NCBI RefSeq assembly: GCF_000764225.1 | Contig: NZ_JQED01000005.1 | Span: 124,001 to 188,000, forward strand | Origin: Colwellia psychrerythraea | Lineage (GTDB): Bacteria > Pseudomonadota > Gammaproteobacteria > Enterobacterales > Alteromonadaceae | Direction of reading: 5' to 3' | Length of the DNA: 64,000 bases | Notes under the pieces: generated by a model | Databases searched by the model: none | Told to the model about the DNA's origin: nothing | What the model saw: the letters and a program-made list of their open reading frames with translations, nothing else | Program-made: the position numbers and the translations under genes | Part shown: one piece after another, positions 1 through 9,465 of the stretch | How positions within the stretch are numbered: the first letter of the stretch is position 1 | How the letters are laid out: each line of letters starts with the position of its first letter

Positions 1-16
1 CTTCATTTTTTGCCAT
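1..16 (-). CDS. Start of a downstream gene cut by the window edge (possibly rlmB)
   Basis: An ATG on the minus strand at position 16 opens a frame (Met-Ala-Lys-Asn-Glu) that runs off the left edge. A purine-rich stretch (GAGAAAAA) lies just upstream as a possible ribosome binding site. The gene after rnr in many gammaproteobacteria is rlmB, the 23S rRNA 2'-O-methyltransferase, and the 54-bp gap after rnr would suit that. Five residues cannot identify the protein, so the name is inference from gene order only. Confidence 0.4.
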
Positions 17-70
17 GATTTTTCTCTGTATTTAATGTAATAGCCTGAGTGATTATCAGTATATTAATGA

Positions 71-2497
71 TTACTTCGCTGCATTTTTACGGGCATTTTT
101 CCCTGGGCGTTTTTTGCGAGCACTGCGTTTCTTCGCCTTGCTTTTTTCTTTTGGTTTGCCTTTCACGCCACTCTTAGCCCCAGATTTCTTAGACTTTTCC
201 TTGGCAGTAGAGCCGTTTGTCAGTTCTTTTTTCTCAGGCTTTTTGCTTGAACGATGAGCGTTTTTACCTCTAGATTTTGCTTTATTTGGGCTTTCAATCT
301 CAGCGCCCTCAAGTCGTAAATCTATTTTCTTCTCATCAAGATTAACCGCTGCTACTTGTACTCGAATTTCATCGCCAACACGGTACTTTTTGCCACTATG
401 CTCTCCAGTCAAACACATACGAACATCATCAAAATGATAAAAATCACGACCAAGAGAAGTGATATGAACTAAACCTTCAATATGTAAATCTTGTAAACGA
501 ACGAACATACCAAAATTAGTGACGGTAGAAATAACACCTGTAAAGCAATCACCAACATGGTCTTGCATAAATTCACATTTGAGCCAATCAGCAACATCAC
601 GTGTTGCTTCATCAGCACGTCGCTCTGTCATAGAGCAATGTTCACCCAATTCAATCACTTCTTCTAAAGAGTATTCATAACAACCTTCATTAGCCGCATT
701 TTCAGCTTCTTTTTCCAAAATAGCTTTTATAACCCTATGTACGACTAGGTCAGGGTAACGACGAATAGGTGAAGTAAAGTGGCTGTACGAGGGAAGCGCT
801 AGCCCAAAGTGCCCTTCGTTATCACTTTGGTAAACAGCTTGTCGCATTGAACGTAATAACATGGTTTGGATCAATTCTTGATCTGGACGACCTGCCACTT
901 TCGCTAAAATATCACCATAATCGCGGGGCTCAGGCGCCTCTTTGGCAGGCAATGACAACCCCAGCTCATTTAAATAGGTAACAAAGTTGCGGTATTTATC
1001 TTCACTTGGTTTTTCATGAACACGAAAAAGCCCAGGTTTTTCATGCTTTTCAATAAACTTAGCTGTCGCAACATTCGCCAAAATCATGCATTCTTCGATA
1101 ATTTTATGGGCATCATTACGAATGAGTGGTACTACACCAGAGATTTTTTTGTTTTCATTAAACAGAAAAATTGACTCTTGTGTTTCAAAAGCAATAGCCC
1201 CCCGTTTAAGTCGAGCATCGGTCAATGCATGGTACATTAGTTCAAGGTTTTTTAAATCGGGCACTAAAGGTTGATATTCTTGCGATAGCGCTTCATCACC
1301 GTCAAGAATAGCCGCAACTTTCGAGTAAGTAAAACGAGCATGTGATTGCATAACTGCAGGATAAAACTTGCTGCCAGAGAGTTTTCCAGCGGCACTAACT
1401 GTCATTTCACATACCATGCATAAACGGTCGACATCAGGGTTTAATGAGCATAAACCATTCGACAGTTTTTCTGGTAACATAGGGATAACTTGGCTAGGAA
1501 AATACACCGAGTTGCCACGTGATATTGCTTCATCATCCAAGGCAGTGCCATTCTGAACATAATAACTTACATCAGCAATGGCAACCCATAAGCGCCAACC
1601 ACCTGATTTTTTCGCTTCACAATAAACAGCGTCGTCAAAATCACGGGCATCTTCACCATCAATAGTTACCAGTGGTAAATCACGCAGATCTTTGCGGGGT
1701 ACTTTAGCCGACTCTTCAACCTCATCAGCGATACTAGCGACTTCAGCTTGCACCGTATGGGAAAACTGATGTGGTAAATCATGGGCGCGTAGGGCTATTT
1801 CAATTTCCATTCCTGGCGCAAGGTGATCACCTAACACTTCGATTATCTTGCCAATAGCATGGGAGCGCTTAGTGGGTCGTTGTACTAACTCAACCACAAC
1901 CATTTGACCGTGTCTTGCCCCCATTTTTGTCTTAGGATCAATAAGCACTTCTTGTTTGATTTTAGTATCTTCAGATACGACTGTGCACACATGATGGTCA
2001 ATATATAATCGCCCCACTATCGGTGCTTTTCTTGGTTCTATCACATCAAGAATTTTAACTTCTTTACGCCCTTTACGATCGGTACGGTCAACCAAAATAG
2101 CTTGCACGATATCACCATGAAAGACACGCTGCATTTCATGAGAAGAAATATAGAAATCCTTACCTCTTTTATCCGTAATAGACGAATCATCAGGAGAAAA
2201 GAAACCAAAACCGTCACGATGACCAATAACTTTGCCGCTTAGCAGGCTATTTTTTTCCGGTAATGCATATTGCTTAAATTTATTAAAAATCAACTGTCCA
2301 CTGTTTTCCATCGCACGTAAACGACGCTTCAAGCCAATGAGTTGATACTCTTCTTCATACTTTAGTGTCTTGACTAAGGTTTTAAAACTTGGTGGCGGTG
2401 AGCATTTTTCGATGATTGAAAGCAATAATTCGCGTGAGGCGACTGGCTTTTCATATTTTTTGGCTTCGCGTTTAGCGTGTGGATCGTTAAAGGTCAC
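71..2497 (-). CDS. rnr: Ribonuclease R
   Basis: 3'-5' processive exoribonuclease of the RNB family that degrades structured RNA and helps in rRNA and tmRNA quality control in the cytoplasm. The 808-residue protein has the full order: N-terminal helix-turn-helix, two cold-shock OB folds (HRDGFGFF near residue 95), the RNB catalytic domain with the four-Asp motif DGEDARDFDDAV, an S1 domain near residues 645-730, and a long Lys/Ser/Ala-rich basic tail of about 75 residues. The length matches E. coli RNase R. Translation starts at a GTG: no upstream ATG fits, and the first residues (TFNDPHAKREAKKYEKP) match the start of the family. motX lies upstream but a hairpin separates the two, so rnr probably has its own promoter. 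RNase R is cold-induced in other bacteria, which suits a psychrophile. Confidence 0.97.
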   Translation of the reverse strand: MTFNDPHAKREAKKYEKPVASRELLLSIIEKCSPPPSFKTLVKTLKYEEEYQLIGLKRRLRAMENSGQLIFNKFKQYALPEKNSLLSGKVIGHRDGFGFFSPDDSSITDKRGKDFYISSHEMQRVFHGDIVQAILVDRTDRKGRKEVKILDVIEPRKAPIVGRLYIDHHVCTVVSEDTKIKQEVLIDPKTKMGARHGQMVVVELVQRPTKRSHAIGKIIEVLGDHLAPGMEIEIALRAHDLPHQFSHTVQAEVASIADEVEESAKVPRKDLRDLPLVTIDGEDARDFDDAVYCEAKKSGGWRLWVAIADVSYYVQNGTALDDEAISRGNSVYFPSQVIPMLPEKLSNGLCSLNPDVDRLCMVCEMTVSAAGKLSGSKFYPAVMQSHARFTYSKVAAILDGDEALSQEYQPLVPDLKNLELMYHALTDARLKRGAIAFETQESIFLFNENKKISGVVPLIRNDAHKIIEECMILANVATAKFIEKHEKPGLFRVHEKPSEDKYRNFVTYLNELGLSLPAKEAPEPRDYGDILAKVAGRPDQELIQTMLLRSMRQAVYQSDNEGHFGLALPSYSHFTSPIRRYPDLVVHRVIKAILEKEAENAANEGCYEYSLEEVIELGEHCSMTERRADEATRDVADWLKCEFMQDHVGDCFTGVISTVTNFGMFVRLQDLHIEGLVHITSLGRDFYHFDDVRMCLTGEHSGKKYRVGDEIRVQVAAVNLDEKKIDLRLEGAEIESPNKAKSRGKNAHRSSKKPEKKELTNGSTAKEKSKKSGAKSGVKGKPKEKSKAKKRSARKKRPGKNARKNAAK

Positions 2498-2532
2498 TAT
2501 AAGGGGTCAATATTTAAGGATAACTATTTGCA

Positions 2533-2538
2533 AGTATA
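2533..2538 (-). promoter_or_regulatory. Candidate -10 element of rnr
   Basis: On the minus strand TATACT is preceded by TGG, giving an extended -10 pattern (TGnTATACT), about 35 nt upstream of the GTG start. No good -35 is visible at 17 bp, as expected for an extended -10 promoter. It lies just downstream of the motX hairpin, where an independent rnr promoter would be needed. Confidence 0.35.
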
Positions 2539-2556
2539 CCATAAACTTTAAATTTA

Positions 2557-2573
2557 CCGATGCAACGCATCGG
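2557..2573 (-). terminator. Hairpin after motX
   Basis: A perfect 7-bp stem CCGATGC / GCATCGG with a 3-nt loop begins two bases after the motX stop codon. Read on the minus strand it is followed by TAAATTT, a weak U-rich tail. It probably terminates or attenuates motX transcription before rnr. Confidence 0.55.
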
Positions 2574-2574
2574 C

Positions 2575-3210
2575 TTAATTTGTATAACTGGTTCTTTTTG
2601 CTTGCTCTATAACTTTACTCGGCATCTTACTGGCAAGATTTGACAGTAATCCACTGATTTTTTTATGCAAGACTTTGTCATCAGTTAAAGAGTGATGTAA
2701 TTGAGAATACAGCGCAGGATAATCCAAAGGGCTCCCGTAACCTTGCTGGTAAATTTCAGCTAATCGTATTTGCGCGGCTAAGTTATTTGAGCTTGCTGCT
2801 GTTTTTAAGTAAATAATGGCGCGATCAATATCTACCTGCATGAACTTACCAATATGATAGTAACGTCCTAGCTGCTCTAACCCTTCAGCTAACCCTTGAT
2901 CGGCGGCTAAATGCATATAATGCAGTCCTAACGGAATATCTTTTTTAACACAAACACCATAAGCCAACATATCACCCCACAAAAATTGATATGAGGGCAT
3001 CTTGGATTTATTCGCGCGCGCTTCAATATCTTGCACTAATTGACATTCATCTAGTACCACTTGACTTAAGTGCTTATTTTCTTTAATTAAATCAAGCAAT
3101 TGATTATCAGTATAAATCTGTACTGCTTGTAAGTTTTTCTTAATAGCAAATGCTGAAGTACTGGAAAATAAAAACATAACACAGAGAATAAAGAAAAATA
3201 ATATACGCAT
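2575..3210 (-). CDS. motX: MotX, sodium-driven flagellar motor stator protein
   Basis: MotX is a periplasmic T-ring protein that, with MotY, anchors PomA/PomB stators in the sodium-driven polar flagellar motor of Vibrio and Shewanella. The 211-residue length equals the Vibrio protein. Seen in the sequence: a signal peptide of about 22 residues, a conserved segment resembling IYTDNQLLDLIKENKHL with the following DECQL, Sel1-like repeats around residues 65-150 (ALEQLGRYY-type), and the GSPLDY motif. The Cys in DECQL and the one in YGVCV match conserved MotX cysteines as I recall them. No other flagellar gene is in the window, which is usual because motX often stands apart from the flagellar cluster. 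A generic Sel1-repeat protein is the alternative, but the match runs end to end. Confidence 0.88.
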   Translation of the reverse strand: MRILFFFILCVMFLFSSTSAFAIKKNLQAVQIYTDNQLLDLIKENKHLSQVVLDECQLVQDIEARANKSKMPSYQFLWGDMLAYGVCVKKDIPLGLHYMHLAADQGLAEGLEQLGRYYHIGKFMQVDIDRAIIYLKTAASSNNLAAQIRLAEIYQQGYGSPLDYPALYSQLHHSLTDDKVLHKKISGLLSNLASKMPSKVIEQAKRTSYTN

Positions 3211-3628
3211 AACAATCCTAACTAGGCTAAATCAGCTGACCCCTTTGTATCGGCAAGTAAGCTGTATGTATGAAATTTATTTAAATAATGTGACCATATT
3301 AAAATAAAAGCAATTTTAGCGCCAATATAGAATCTTGCAGCTATTATAAAATGATAATACTTAATTAACCTGAACTCGGTTTAAGAGATATTTAATCCAT
3401 TGAAATATCCACACACACTATTCCGATGAGTTTCTGGCTTGATAGTTTTTCTTAATTCAAGGCAAATTTCGCGTCAATAGCTGGTCTATTGCAAGTAAAT
3501 TTAACGCAGAAGTTAGGAAAATAGCTGCTAGATCAACATTTGTTAAGCTGAACTCAGGTTAATTTACGTATAGTAACCTTTAAGTAAAATATTAACTATT
3601 TGATCATTCCATAATAACGGCGCTTGAT
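3211..3628. other. Intergenic region holding a MITE-like repeat
   Basis: This 418-bp gap lies between the divergent motX and HD-GYP genes. I see no credible ORF in it. About half is the inverted-repeat element at 3363-3564; the rest is A+T-rich and must hold the promoters of both genes, though none stands out. Confidence 0.6.
3363..3564. repeat. MITE-like element with terminal inverted repeats
   Basis: The ends AATTAACCTGA (3363-3373) and TCAGGTTAATT (3554-3564) are perfect 11-bp inverted repeats. With mismatches the match extends inward to about 23 bp (AACCTGA, variable 6 bases, TTAA). Inside lies a second, imperfect long palindrome: arms of about 35 nt at 3446-3480 and 3486-3521, meeting at the bases CTGG. 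There is no ORF. About 200 bp with terminal inverted repeats and no coding capacity is the form of a miniature inverted-repeat transposable element. No clear target-site duplication is visible and no second copy is in the window, so the class is inferred from structure. Confidence 0.6.
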
Positions 3629-4786
3629 ATGCTAATTGAAAAAGAAGTTTCTGAGTTAAAGGTCGGCCATTTCGTGGTAAAAATTATTCAGCAAAAGGGT
3701 CACTTTGCTTTAACATCCGCTGGACATATCAAAAGTAAAGCAGTCATTAATCACCTCAAAAGCAAAAATATTTACCGTGTTTTAATTGATGATAGTAAAA
3801 CATTAGTGCCCAAAAACATCGATTCTGACGAAAACTCAATTATGAATAACAAAGACCTTGAACACGCAAAGGCAATTATTGACCAATCGAAATCTATTCA
3901 AAAAAAATTATTTGAAGATGCCCTTAAAGGTAACTGCATAAACTTATCACCTGTTGTGAATATTGTTAATAAGTCAATCGATGCAATATTTAATAGTCCT
4001 GACTCACTTTCCTGTATGTTAAATATTCGTGAGAAAGATGAATACCTATTTGAGCATTCTGTCGCTGTTTCTATTTACATCACGATTTTTTCTCGCTACT
4101 TAGACTTAAAAAGAGACATTATTGAGCAGCTTTCAATCGGGGCTTTCCTACATGACATTGGTAAAATAAAAATCCCAGATGCCATTTTAAATAAGCCTGG
4201 TAAATTAACTGACGATGAATTTACCATCATGAAAACTCATGCTAATCATTCAATAAGTATCATTAAAGACACGTCTGGCATTAGCGAACTGAGTTTGGAG
4301 GTTGCTGCATTACATCATGAAAAACTTGATGGTAATGGTTACCCTTTTCAAGTGAAAGCCGATGCCATTACTCTGTATGGCCGAATGATTAGTATTTGTG
4401 ATATTTTTGATGCGTTAACAGCTACCCGAGTTTATAAAAAAGGGTTTGCTCATAATAAAGCGTTTGCCATATTACGAGAATTGGGCAAAAAAAATCAGTT
4501 AGACGCTAATTTAGTTGATCATTTTATTAGATGCGTAGGGGTATTTCCAATTGGTTCTTTAGTGCAATTAGAATCAAACAAACTAGCCTTAGTTAAAGCG
4601 CGTAACGATAAAGACCCAACAAATCCGCACGTCCAATCATTTTATCATGTTGAACAACACCAGTTTATTAATAAGCAAGAAATTAATCTTGCTAAGAGTC
4701 AAGATTCAATTGTGAAAGGAGTTAGTGCTGAAGAATTTAACCTCGATATGGGAAAAATAGTCGAGATGATATTGATGGAGGGGTAG
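3629..4786 (+). CDS. HD-GYP domain cyclic-di-GMP phosphodiesterase
   Basis: Likely hydrolyses c-di-GMP to pGpG/GMP and so favours motility over biofilm. The 385-residue protein is cytoplasmic with no signal peptide. Residues 1-125 resemble DUF3391, the domain usually fused to the N terminus of this class. The HD-GYP domain follows, with the metal-binding HD in FLHDIGKIKIP (residues 175-176), HANHS near residue 204, HHEKLDGNGYP near 229-239 and a DIFDALTATRVYKKG stretch. All signature residues for an active enzyme are present. It is transcribed alone, divergently from motX, behind the MITE-like element. The motX neighbour fits a motility link, but that is only context. Confidence 0.9.
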   Translation: MLIEKEVSELKVGHFVVKIIQQKGHFALTSAGHIKSKAVINHLKSKNIYRVLIDDSKTLVPKNIDSDENSIMNNKDLEHAKAIIDQSKSIQKKLFEDALKGNCINLSPVVNIVNKSIDAIFNSPDSLSCMLNIREKDEYLFEHSVAVSIYITIFSRYLDLKRDIIEQLSIGAFLHDIGKIKIPDAILNKPGKLTDDEFTIMKTHANHSISIIKDTSGISELSLEVAALHHEKLDGNGYPFQVKADAITLYGRMISICDIFDALTATRVYKKGFAHNKAFAILRELGKKNQLDANLVDHFIRCVGVFPIGSLVQLESNKLALVKARNDKDPTNPHVQSFYHVEQHQFINKQEINLAKSQDSIVKGVSAEEFNLDMGKIVEMILMEG

Positions 4787-4818
4787 GCTAGCTATGGTAA
4801 AAGCCTCTGTAGCATATA

Positions 4819-4857
4819 ACCAAACCACCTGAAGAGACATCTTCAAGTGGCTTGGGT
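4819..4857. terminator. Long hairpin between convergent genes
   Basis: Arms ACCAAACCACCTGAAGA (4819-4835) and TCTTCAAGTGGCTTGGGT (4840-4857) pair with two mismatches and one extra base around a 4-nt loop (GACA). The position between the ends of the HD-GYP gene and the minus-strand RND gene suggests a shared terminator. Neither side has a U-tract, so it could instead act in RNA stability. Confidence 0.5.
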
Positions 4858-4942
4858 ATAAATATAACCTATGATCACACGAGGACTTAGCATAAGCTCA
4901 TAACACTCAGCATTGATGAGCTAGCTTTAATGTACTAAATAC

Positions 4943-7900
4943 TTAGGCTGCGCTACTGACCTTTTTAACTTGTTTATTTTCACTTTGCAGCGTAATTGTT
5001 GTCGCATGTTTTTTTTCCTTCCGTTTATCTCTTAAAACCAGTAGACACGGCGTTAATACTAAGGTTAATACAGTGGCAAAAGCCAGGCCACCTGCGATAG
5101 CTGTTGCCAGTTGTGTCCACCACTGTGTTGAGGGGGCACCAAAAACAATAGTACGTTCAAAGAAGTCTAGATTAACCTGCAAGACCATAGGCAATAAGCC
5201 CAAAATAGTCGTTATGGTAGTTAACATAACAGGTCGTAGGCGCTGTGCACCTGTTCGTAAGATTGCTTCAACGACAGGGTAACCTTCTTTACGCATCACA
5301 TTGTAGGTATCAATCAACACTATATTATTATTGACCACAATACCTGCCAATGAGATAACACCAATGCCGCCCATCACAATACCAAAGGGTTTTTGCACTA
5401 ATAGTAATGCTAAAAATACACCGACAGTTGAGAATATGACGGCACTTAAAATTAATAACGCTTGATAGAAGCTATTAAATTGCGTCACTAAAATTATTGC
5501 CATAACAAAGAGAGCGATAGCAAAAGCATTTACAAGAAACGTTTGTGATTCTTGCTGATCTTCATTTTGTCCCTTAACATCAATCTCTACTGATGGATGC
5601 AAGCCAAGTGTCGGTAATTGCGCTTGCAAAATAGGCAACTCTTGCAGTAATTGAGCACCTGCAATTAAATTTGCCTGGACAGTCACCACGCGTTTAGCAT
5701 CAACACGCCGAATGGTATCTACTTTAGGCGCCGCTTTTCGTTCAACAAAACTGCCAACGGGTACTAACCCAGATGTTGTTTTTAAACGCAGTGAATCTAA
5801 TCGACTTATATTACGTTTTTCTTGAGGAAAACGAACGCGAATATCCAGTTCATCGTCGACATCATCTGGACGGTATTCACCAAGCTTTAAACCATTAGTA
5901 ACCATTTGCACACTTGAGCCAACTAAAGCAGCATCAGCTCCATAAGTGGCCGCTTTATTGCGGTCAATAATGAGTTGCCATTCGATCCCTGGTTTAGAGC
6001 CGGTATCTTCAATATCAGTAAATTTCCCCGATGCTGCTAACGCATCACGTATAACTTTTACTGATTTATCGAGTTCTTCAGGAAAACGTGAGCTCAATTC
6101 AAGTTTAAGATCTTTACCACTTTGTGGGCCGTTTTCATTTTTTCTTACTTCAATTTCAACGCCGGCTAAATCATTCGTTAACTCATGAATATTTGCTACT
6201 ATGTCATCTGCTGAACGCCTTATTTGCCAATCGACAAAGTTTAATTTGAACGTACCTATTTGATTATTCCCACCCGTGCGAGTATATAACGTCTCTATCT
6301 CCTTAAGAGGCAAAATACGCGTTTCGATTGAACGCATAATCACATCTTTTTCTTTTACAGATAAATCACCATGTGAGCGCACGACCATAGTCGCACTTTG
6401 TGGTTCAACATCAGGAAAGAAGCTCACACCAAGACCTGATGCTCCATAGAGCCACATCACGATAATAGATATTGCAAAGGTACCTGCAACTATTTTCCAA
6501 GGGTGTTTAATTGCCGTTGCCAGCACACGTATATATCGACCAGTAAACCCCGATAAATGAGTAAACTCTCCCGCTTCAGCATGTTCTATTTGCTGCTGTT
6601 CCTTCTGACTGACAACGCGAGCTTTACCTAAAACAGCGCCTAATGTTGGTACAAATATCAGTGCCATAGCTAAAGAGGCTGATAACACCGCAATAAGGGT
6701 GAACGGTAAATATTTCATGAACTCCCCCATGATTCCTGGCCAAAACATCAAGGGGGCAAAAGCTGCTAAAGTCGTTGCCGTTGAGGCAATTATTGGCCAT
6801 GCCATACGTCGAGCTGCGGTGCCATAAGCAACTATTTTGCTGTGGCCTTCATTCATTTGCCTATCGGCAAACTCGGTAACAACAATGGCACCATCTACCA
6901 GCATTCCTACTGCCATGATCAAACCAAATAACACGACAATATTCACTGTCATTCCCGCTAAGGCGATGACTAATATGCCAGTTAAAAACGCTCCTGGAAT
7001 TGCTAAACCTACCAGTAAAGCAGTACGACCGCCTAAAGCAGCAATAATAACAATTACAACTAATAGTACCGCCGAAAAAACATTATTTTGCAGATCTGTT
7101 AGCGTATTTTTAATTTCTATAGATTGGTCACCAACATAATCGACATTGACTTGTTTTGGCCATTTAATACGACTTTCACGAATAATTTCTTTTACTTTAT
7201 TAACCGTATAAATCAGGTTCTCACCAGAGCGTTTTTTGACTTCTATCGAGACTGAGCGATGACCATTTAACCGAGCAAAACCGGTAGGATCTTTATACGC
7301 ACGGCGAACAGTTGATACATCTTGAAAAGTAATAACACGATCACCATCAACTTTAATCGGTAGTTCAAGTAAATCCTGAATATTTTCGAAAACAGAAGGT
7401 ACCTTGATGGCAAAGCGTCCTTTGCCAGTATCCATAGTCCCTGCTGGCACTAAACGGTTGTTGCGCTCAACAAGGTTATAAATATCAGTCTGATCAAGCC
7501 CATAGCTTTCCATTAATAAAGGGTCAACGATGATTTCAACCATATCTTCACGGTCTCCACCAATATCAACTTCTAGCACTTCTTGCATGCCTTCAATTTT
7601 ATCTTTGACATTTCGCGCGATTGTTATCAAACCTCGCTCAGTCACTGCACCTGATAAAACAACGGTGAGTGCTGCTTCTTGGTTTGCCATAGTAACTTCA
7701 TTTACTACAGGCTCTTCTGTTTCATTGGGCAATTTAGCTTTAGCTAAAGTCACTCTATCACGGACATCGGCTAGCGCTTCTTTAGGATCGAGTCCAGCGA
7801 TAAACTCTAAGGTAACAGAGGCATGCCCTTCCCCCGCATTTGAGCGCATTTCTTTAATGCCGGCAATGGATTTCAACTCATTTTCCATCGGCCTTACCAG

Positions 7901-8089
7901 CATGCGCTCTGCATCTTCAGGAGAGATACCATCATGGATCATGGAAACATAGATAATCGGAATAGTAATATCTGGATTGGATTCTTTTGCTATATTGTTA
8001 TAAGTCACTGCTCCTGAGATAAGCAATAGTACAAACAACATCAAAACAGAGCGTGTGCGCGTCAATGCGGCTTCTATAAGCGTTAACAT
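4943..8089 (-). CDS. RND efflux pump permease (AcrB-like)
   Basis: Inner-membrane proton-driven exporter subunit of a tripartite pump. The 1048-residue length and plan match the AcrB/HAE family: TM1 at residues 12-33, two large periplasmic loops, and two TM bundles (about 335-550 and 860-1020). In TM4 the motif reads MLVDGAIVVTEFADR, so the second Asp of the AcrB Asp-Asp pair is Gly. The TM10 Lys of AcrB is replaced in VVNNNIVLID. This resembles metal-type (HME) pumps in part, but overall similarity looks like the broad marine AcrB-like group, so substrate is unknown. The adaptor gene lies 8 bp upstream in the same operon; no outer-membrane factor is encoded beside it, so it probably borrows a TolC-like channel. 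Confidence 0.92.
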   Translation of the reverse strand: MLTLIEAALTRTRSVLMLFVLLLISGAVTYNNIAKESNPDITIPIIYVSMIHDGISPEDAERMLVRPMENELKSIAGIKEMRSNAGEGHASVTLEFIAGLDPKEALADVRDRVTLAKAKLPNETEEPVVNEVTMANQEAALTVVLSGAVTERGLITIARNVKDKIEGMQEVLEVDIGGDREDMVEIIVDPLLMESYGLDQTDIYNLVERNNRLVPAGTMDTGKGRFAIKVPSVFENIQDLLELPIKVDGDRVITFQDVSTVRRAYKDPTGFARLNGHRSVSIEVKKRSGENLIYTVNKVKEIIRESRIKWPKQVNVDYVGDQSIEIKNTLTDLQNNVFSAVLLVVIVIIAALGGRTALLVGLAIPGAFLTGILVIALAGMTVNIVVLFGLIMAVGMLVDGAIVVTEFADRQMNEGHSKIVAYGTAARRMAWPIIASTATTLAAFAPLMFWPGIMGEFMKYLPFTLIAVLSASLAMALIFVPTLGAVLGKARVVSQKEQQQIEHAEAGEFTHLSGFTGRYIRVLATAIKHPWKIVAGTFAISIIVMWLYGASGLGVSFFPDVEPQSATMVVRSHGDLSVKEKDVIMRSIETRILPLKEIETLYTRTGGNNQIGTFKLNFVDWQIRRSADDIVANIHELTNDLAGVEIEVRKNENGPQSGKDLKLELSSRFPEELDKSVKVIRDALAASGKFTDIEDTGSKPGIEWQLIIDRNKAATYGADAALVGSSVQMVTNGLKLGEYRPDDVDDELDIRVRFPQEKRNISRLDSLRLKTTSGLVPVGSFVERKAAPKVDTIRRVDAKRVVTVQANLIAGAQLLQELPILQAQLPTLGLHPSVEIDVKGQNEDQQESQTFLVNAFAIALFVMAIILVTQFNSFYQALLILSAVIFSTVGVFLALLLVQKPFGIVMGGIGVISLAGIVVNNNIVLIDTYNVMRKEGYPVVEAILRTGAQRLRPVMLTTITTILGLLPMVLQVNLDFFERTIVFGAPSTQWWTQLATAIAGGLAFATVLTLVLTPCLLVLRDKRKEKKHATTITLQSENKQVKKVSSAA

Positions 8090-8097
8090 AACAGCTC

Positions 8098-9261
8098 CTA
8101 GTTCTGTGTAGTTAGAGCTACAGAAGCAGCTTGCGTATCTGTACTTTTATCAGCGCCAACATCAGGGGTATCAAAGATGGCCTCAACCTTATCCCCTGCA
8201 CGCACAAAGCCTTGTCCTAAAACAATAATATCGGCTTGCTCGCCAAGGCCCATCAACCATACACCATCATTTTCACTTTTGATGATCTGTATTGGCGTGA
8301 AGTGAACAATAGAATCTTTAACAGACTTAACACCAATATTGCCTTGCTCATCTAATGCCAATAGTGCTGGTGATATTTTTATCGCAGACATTTTGACTAA
8401 ATCTATGGTTAATTCACTGCTCAACCCTGCAAATAAATTCGCATTTTTATTATCGATTGCCACTTCAATCTTAAAAGTATTGGTCGCATCATTACCAACA
8501 CTTGCAATGTAACGCAGCTCACCTTGTGCTTGTTTACCATTTAATAAACTTACTTTTGCCACTTGACCAACAGACAGCTGACTGATCTGTTGTTCAGTTG
8601 CATGAGCTCTAACAATCAGTGGGTCTAAATCGGCAATCATAGCAATATCATCACCAGAAGCTACGTAATCACCAACTTCAACATAGCGTGTGTTAAGAAT
8701 ACCTGTAAATGGGGCTGTTATAACGGTATGGGCAATGTCTAATTCTAATCTCTGTATTTCAGCTTTGACAGATTCAAGTGCAGCATACGATTGCGCTAGA
8801 TGTACCTTACCTTGATAACCTTGTTTATTTAACTTTAAGGCGCCTTCATATTCGACTTCACGTTGCTTCAATAAAGCTTGGCTACGGATTAATTGGGCGG
8901 GTAAATCATTTAACGCAATTTTTGCAATAATTTCGCCTTTAGATACAGTTGAGCCTCTTTTTGCTAAAACCTGAATAATTTTGCCACGCACTTCAGCTTT
9001 CAATGTCGTTATACGATCTGGCTCAGTGCGACCATAGAGATCAATTGTTTTGTGAATGTGTTGTCCAAATCGTCTTTCAACTTTAACTTGAGCGATAATC
9101 TGTTGTTCATCATGGCTAGGAATTTGTGCTTTTATCTCAGACTTTTGCTCTGCAACACTCGGTCCAGAAGCCATCCATAGCACTAGAACAAGGGTGATTA
9201 GTGCCGCAATAAGGTAAGGGCGTTGCGCTAACCAGCTAGATTTTAGGGTAAATTTCATCAT
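8098..9261 (-). CDS. RND efflux periplasmic adaptor (HlyD/AcrA-like)
   Basis: Membrane fusion protein linking the RND permease to an outer-membrane channel. It has 387 residues. The N terminus has a single membrane anchor (LIAALITLVLVLWMASG, near residues 17-33) and no lipobox. A barrel-sandwich (lipoyl) half-motif follows (LKAEVRGKIIQVLAKRG), then a short alpha-hairpin (about 110-165) and the second lipoyl half (VITAPFTGILNTRYVEVG), then beta-barrel and membrane-proximal domains. It is the first gene of a two-gene operon with the permease. The start is the first of two adjacent ATG codons, behind a GGAGAT ribosome binding site. No regulator gene is adjacent. Confidence 0.92.
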   Translation of the reverse strand: MMKFTLKSSWLAQRPYLIAALITLVLVLWMASGPSVAEQKSEIKAQIPSHDEQQIIAQVKVERRFGQHIHKTIDLYGRTEPDRITTLKAEVRGKIIQVLAKRGSTVSKGEIIAKIALNDLPAQLIRSQALLKQREVEYEGALKLNKQGYQGKVHLAQSYAALESVKAEIQRLELDIAHTVITAPFTGILNTRYVEVGDYVASGDDIAMIADLDPLIVRAHATEQQISQLSVGQVAKVSLLNGKQAQGELRYIASVGNDATNTFKIEVAIDNKNANLFAGLSSELTIDLVKMSAIKISPALLALDEQGNIGVKSVKDSIVHFTPIQIIKSENDGVWLMGLGEQADIIVLGQGFVRAGDKVEAIFDTPDVGADKSTDTQAASVALTTQN

Positions 9262-9366
9262 TATATCTCCATTTTATCGGAATATAATAACGTGTTTTAT
9301 AAAGGGGAGATAAACTAAGTTGCAACAATTTGTTTATTTATTGAGGGCGTTAAGAAGCAGAAATAA

Positions 9367-9391
9367 CAATGCCGACAAACTGTCGGCATTG
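9367..9391 (-). terminator. Intrinsic terminator of erpA
   Basis: A perfect 11-bp stem CAATGCCGACA / TGTCGGCATTG closes a 3-nt loop about 75 bp past the erpA stop. On the minus strand it is followed by TTATTTC. It separates erpA from the efflux operon transcribed in the same direction. Confidence 0.75.
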
Positions 9392-9465
9392 TATTGTCAT
9401 CACAACATAATATTACTTGCTCTGCTGAAATGTTAATCCTATCTATTGGTAAAGTGACTAGAATA

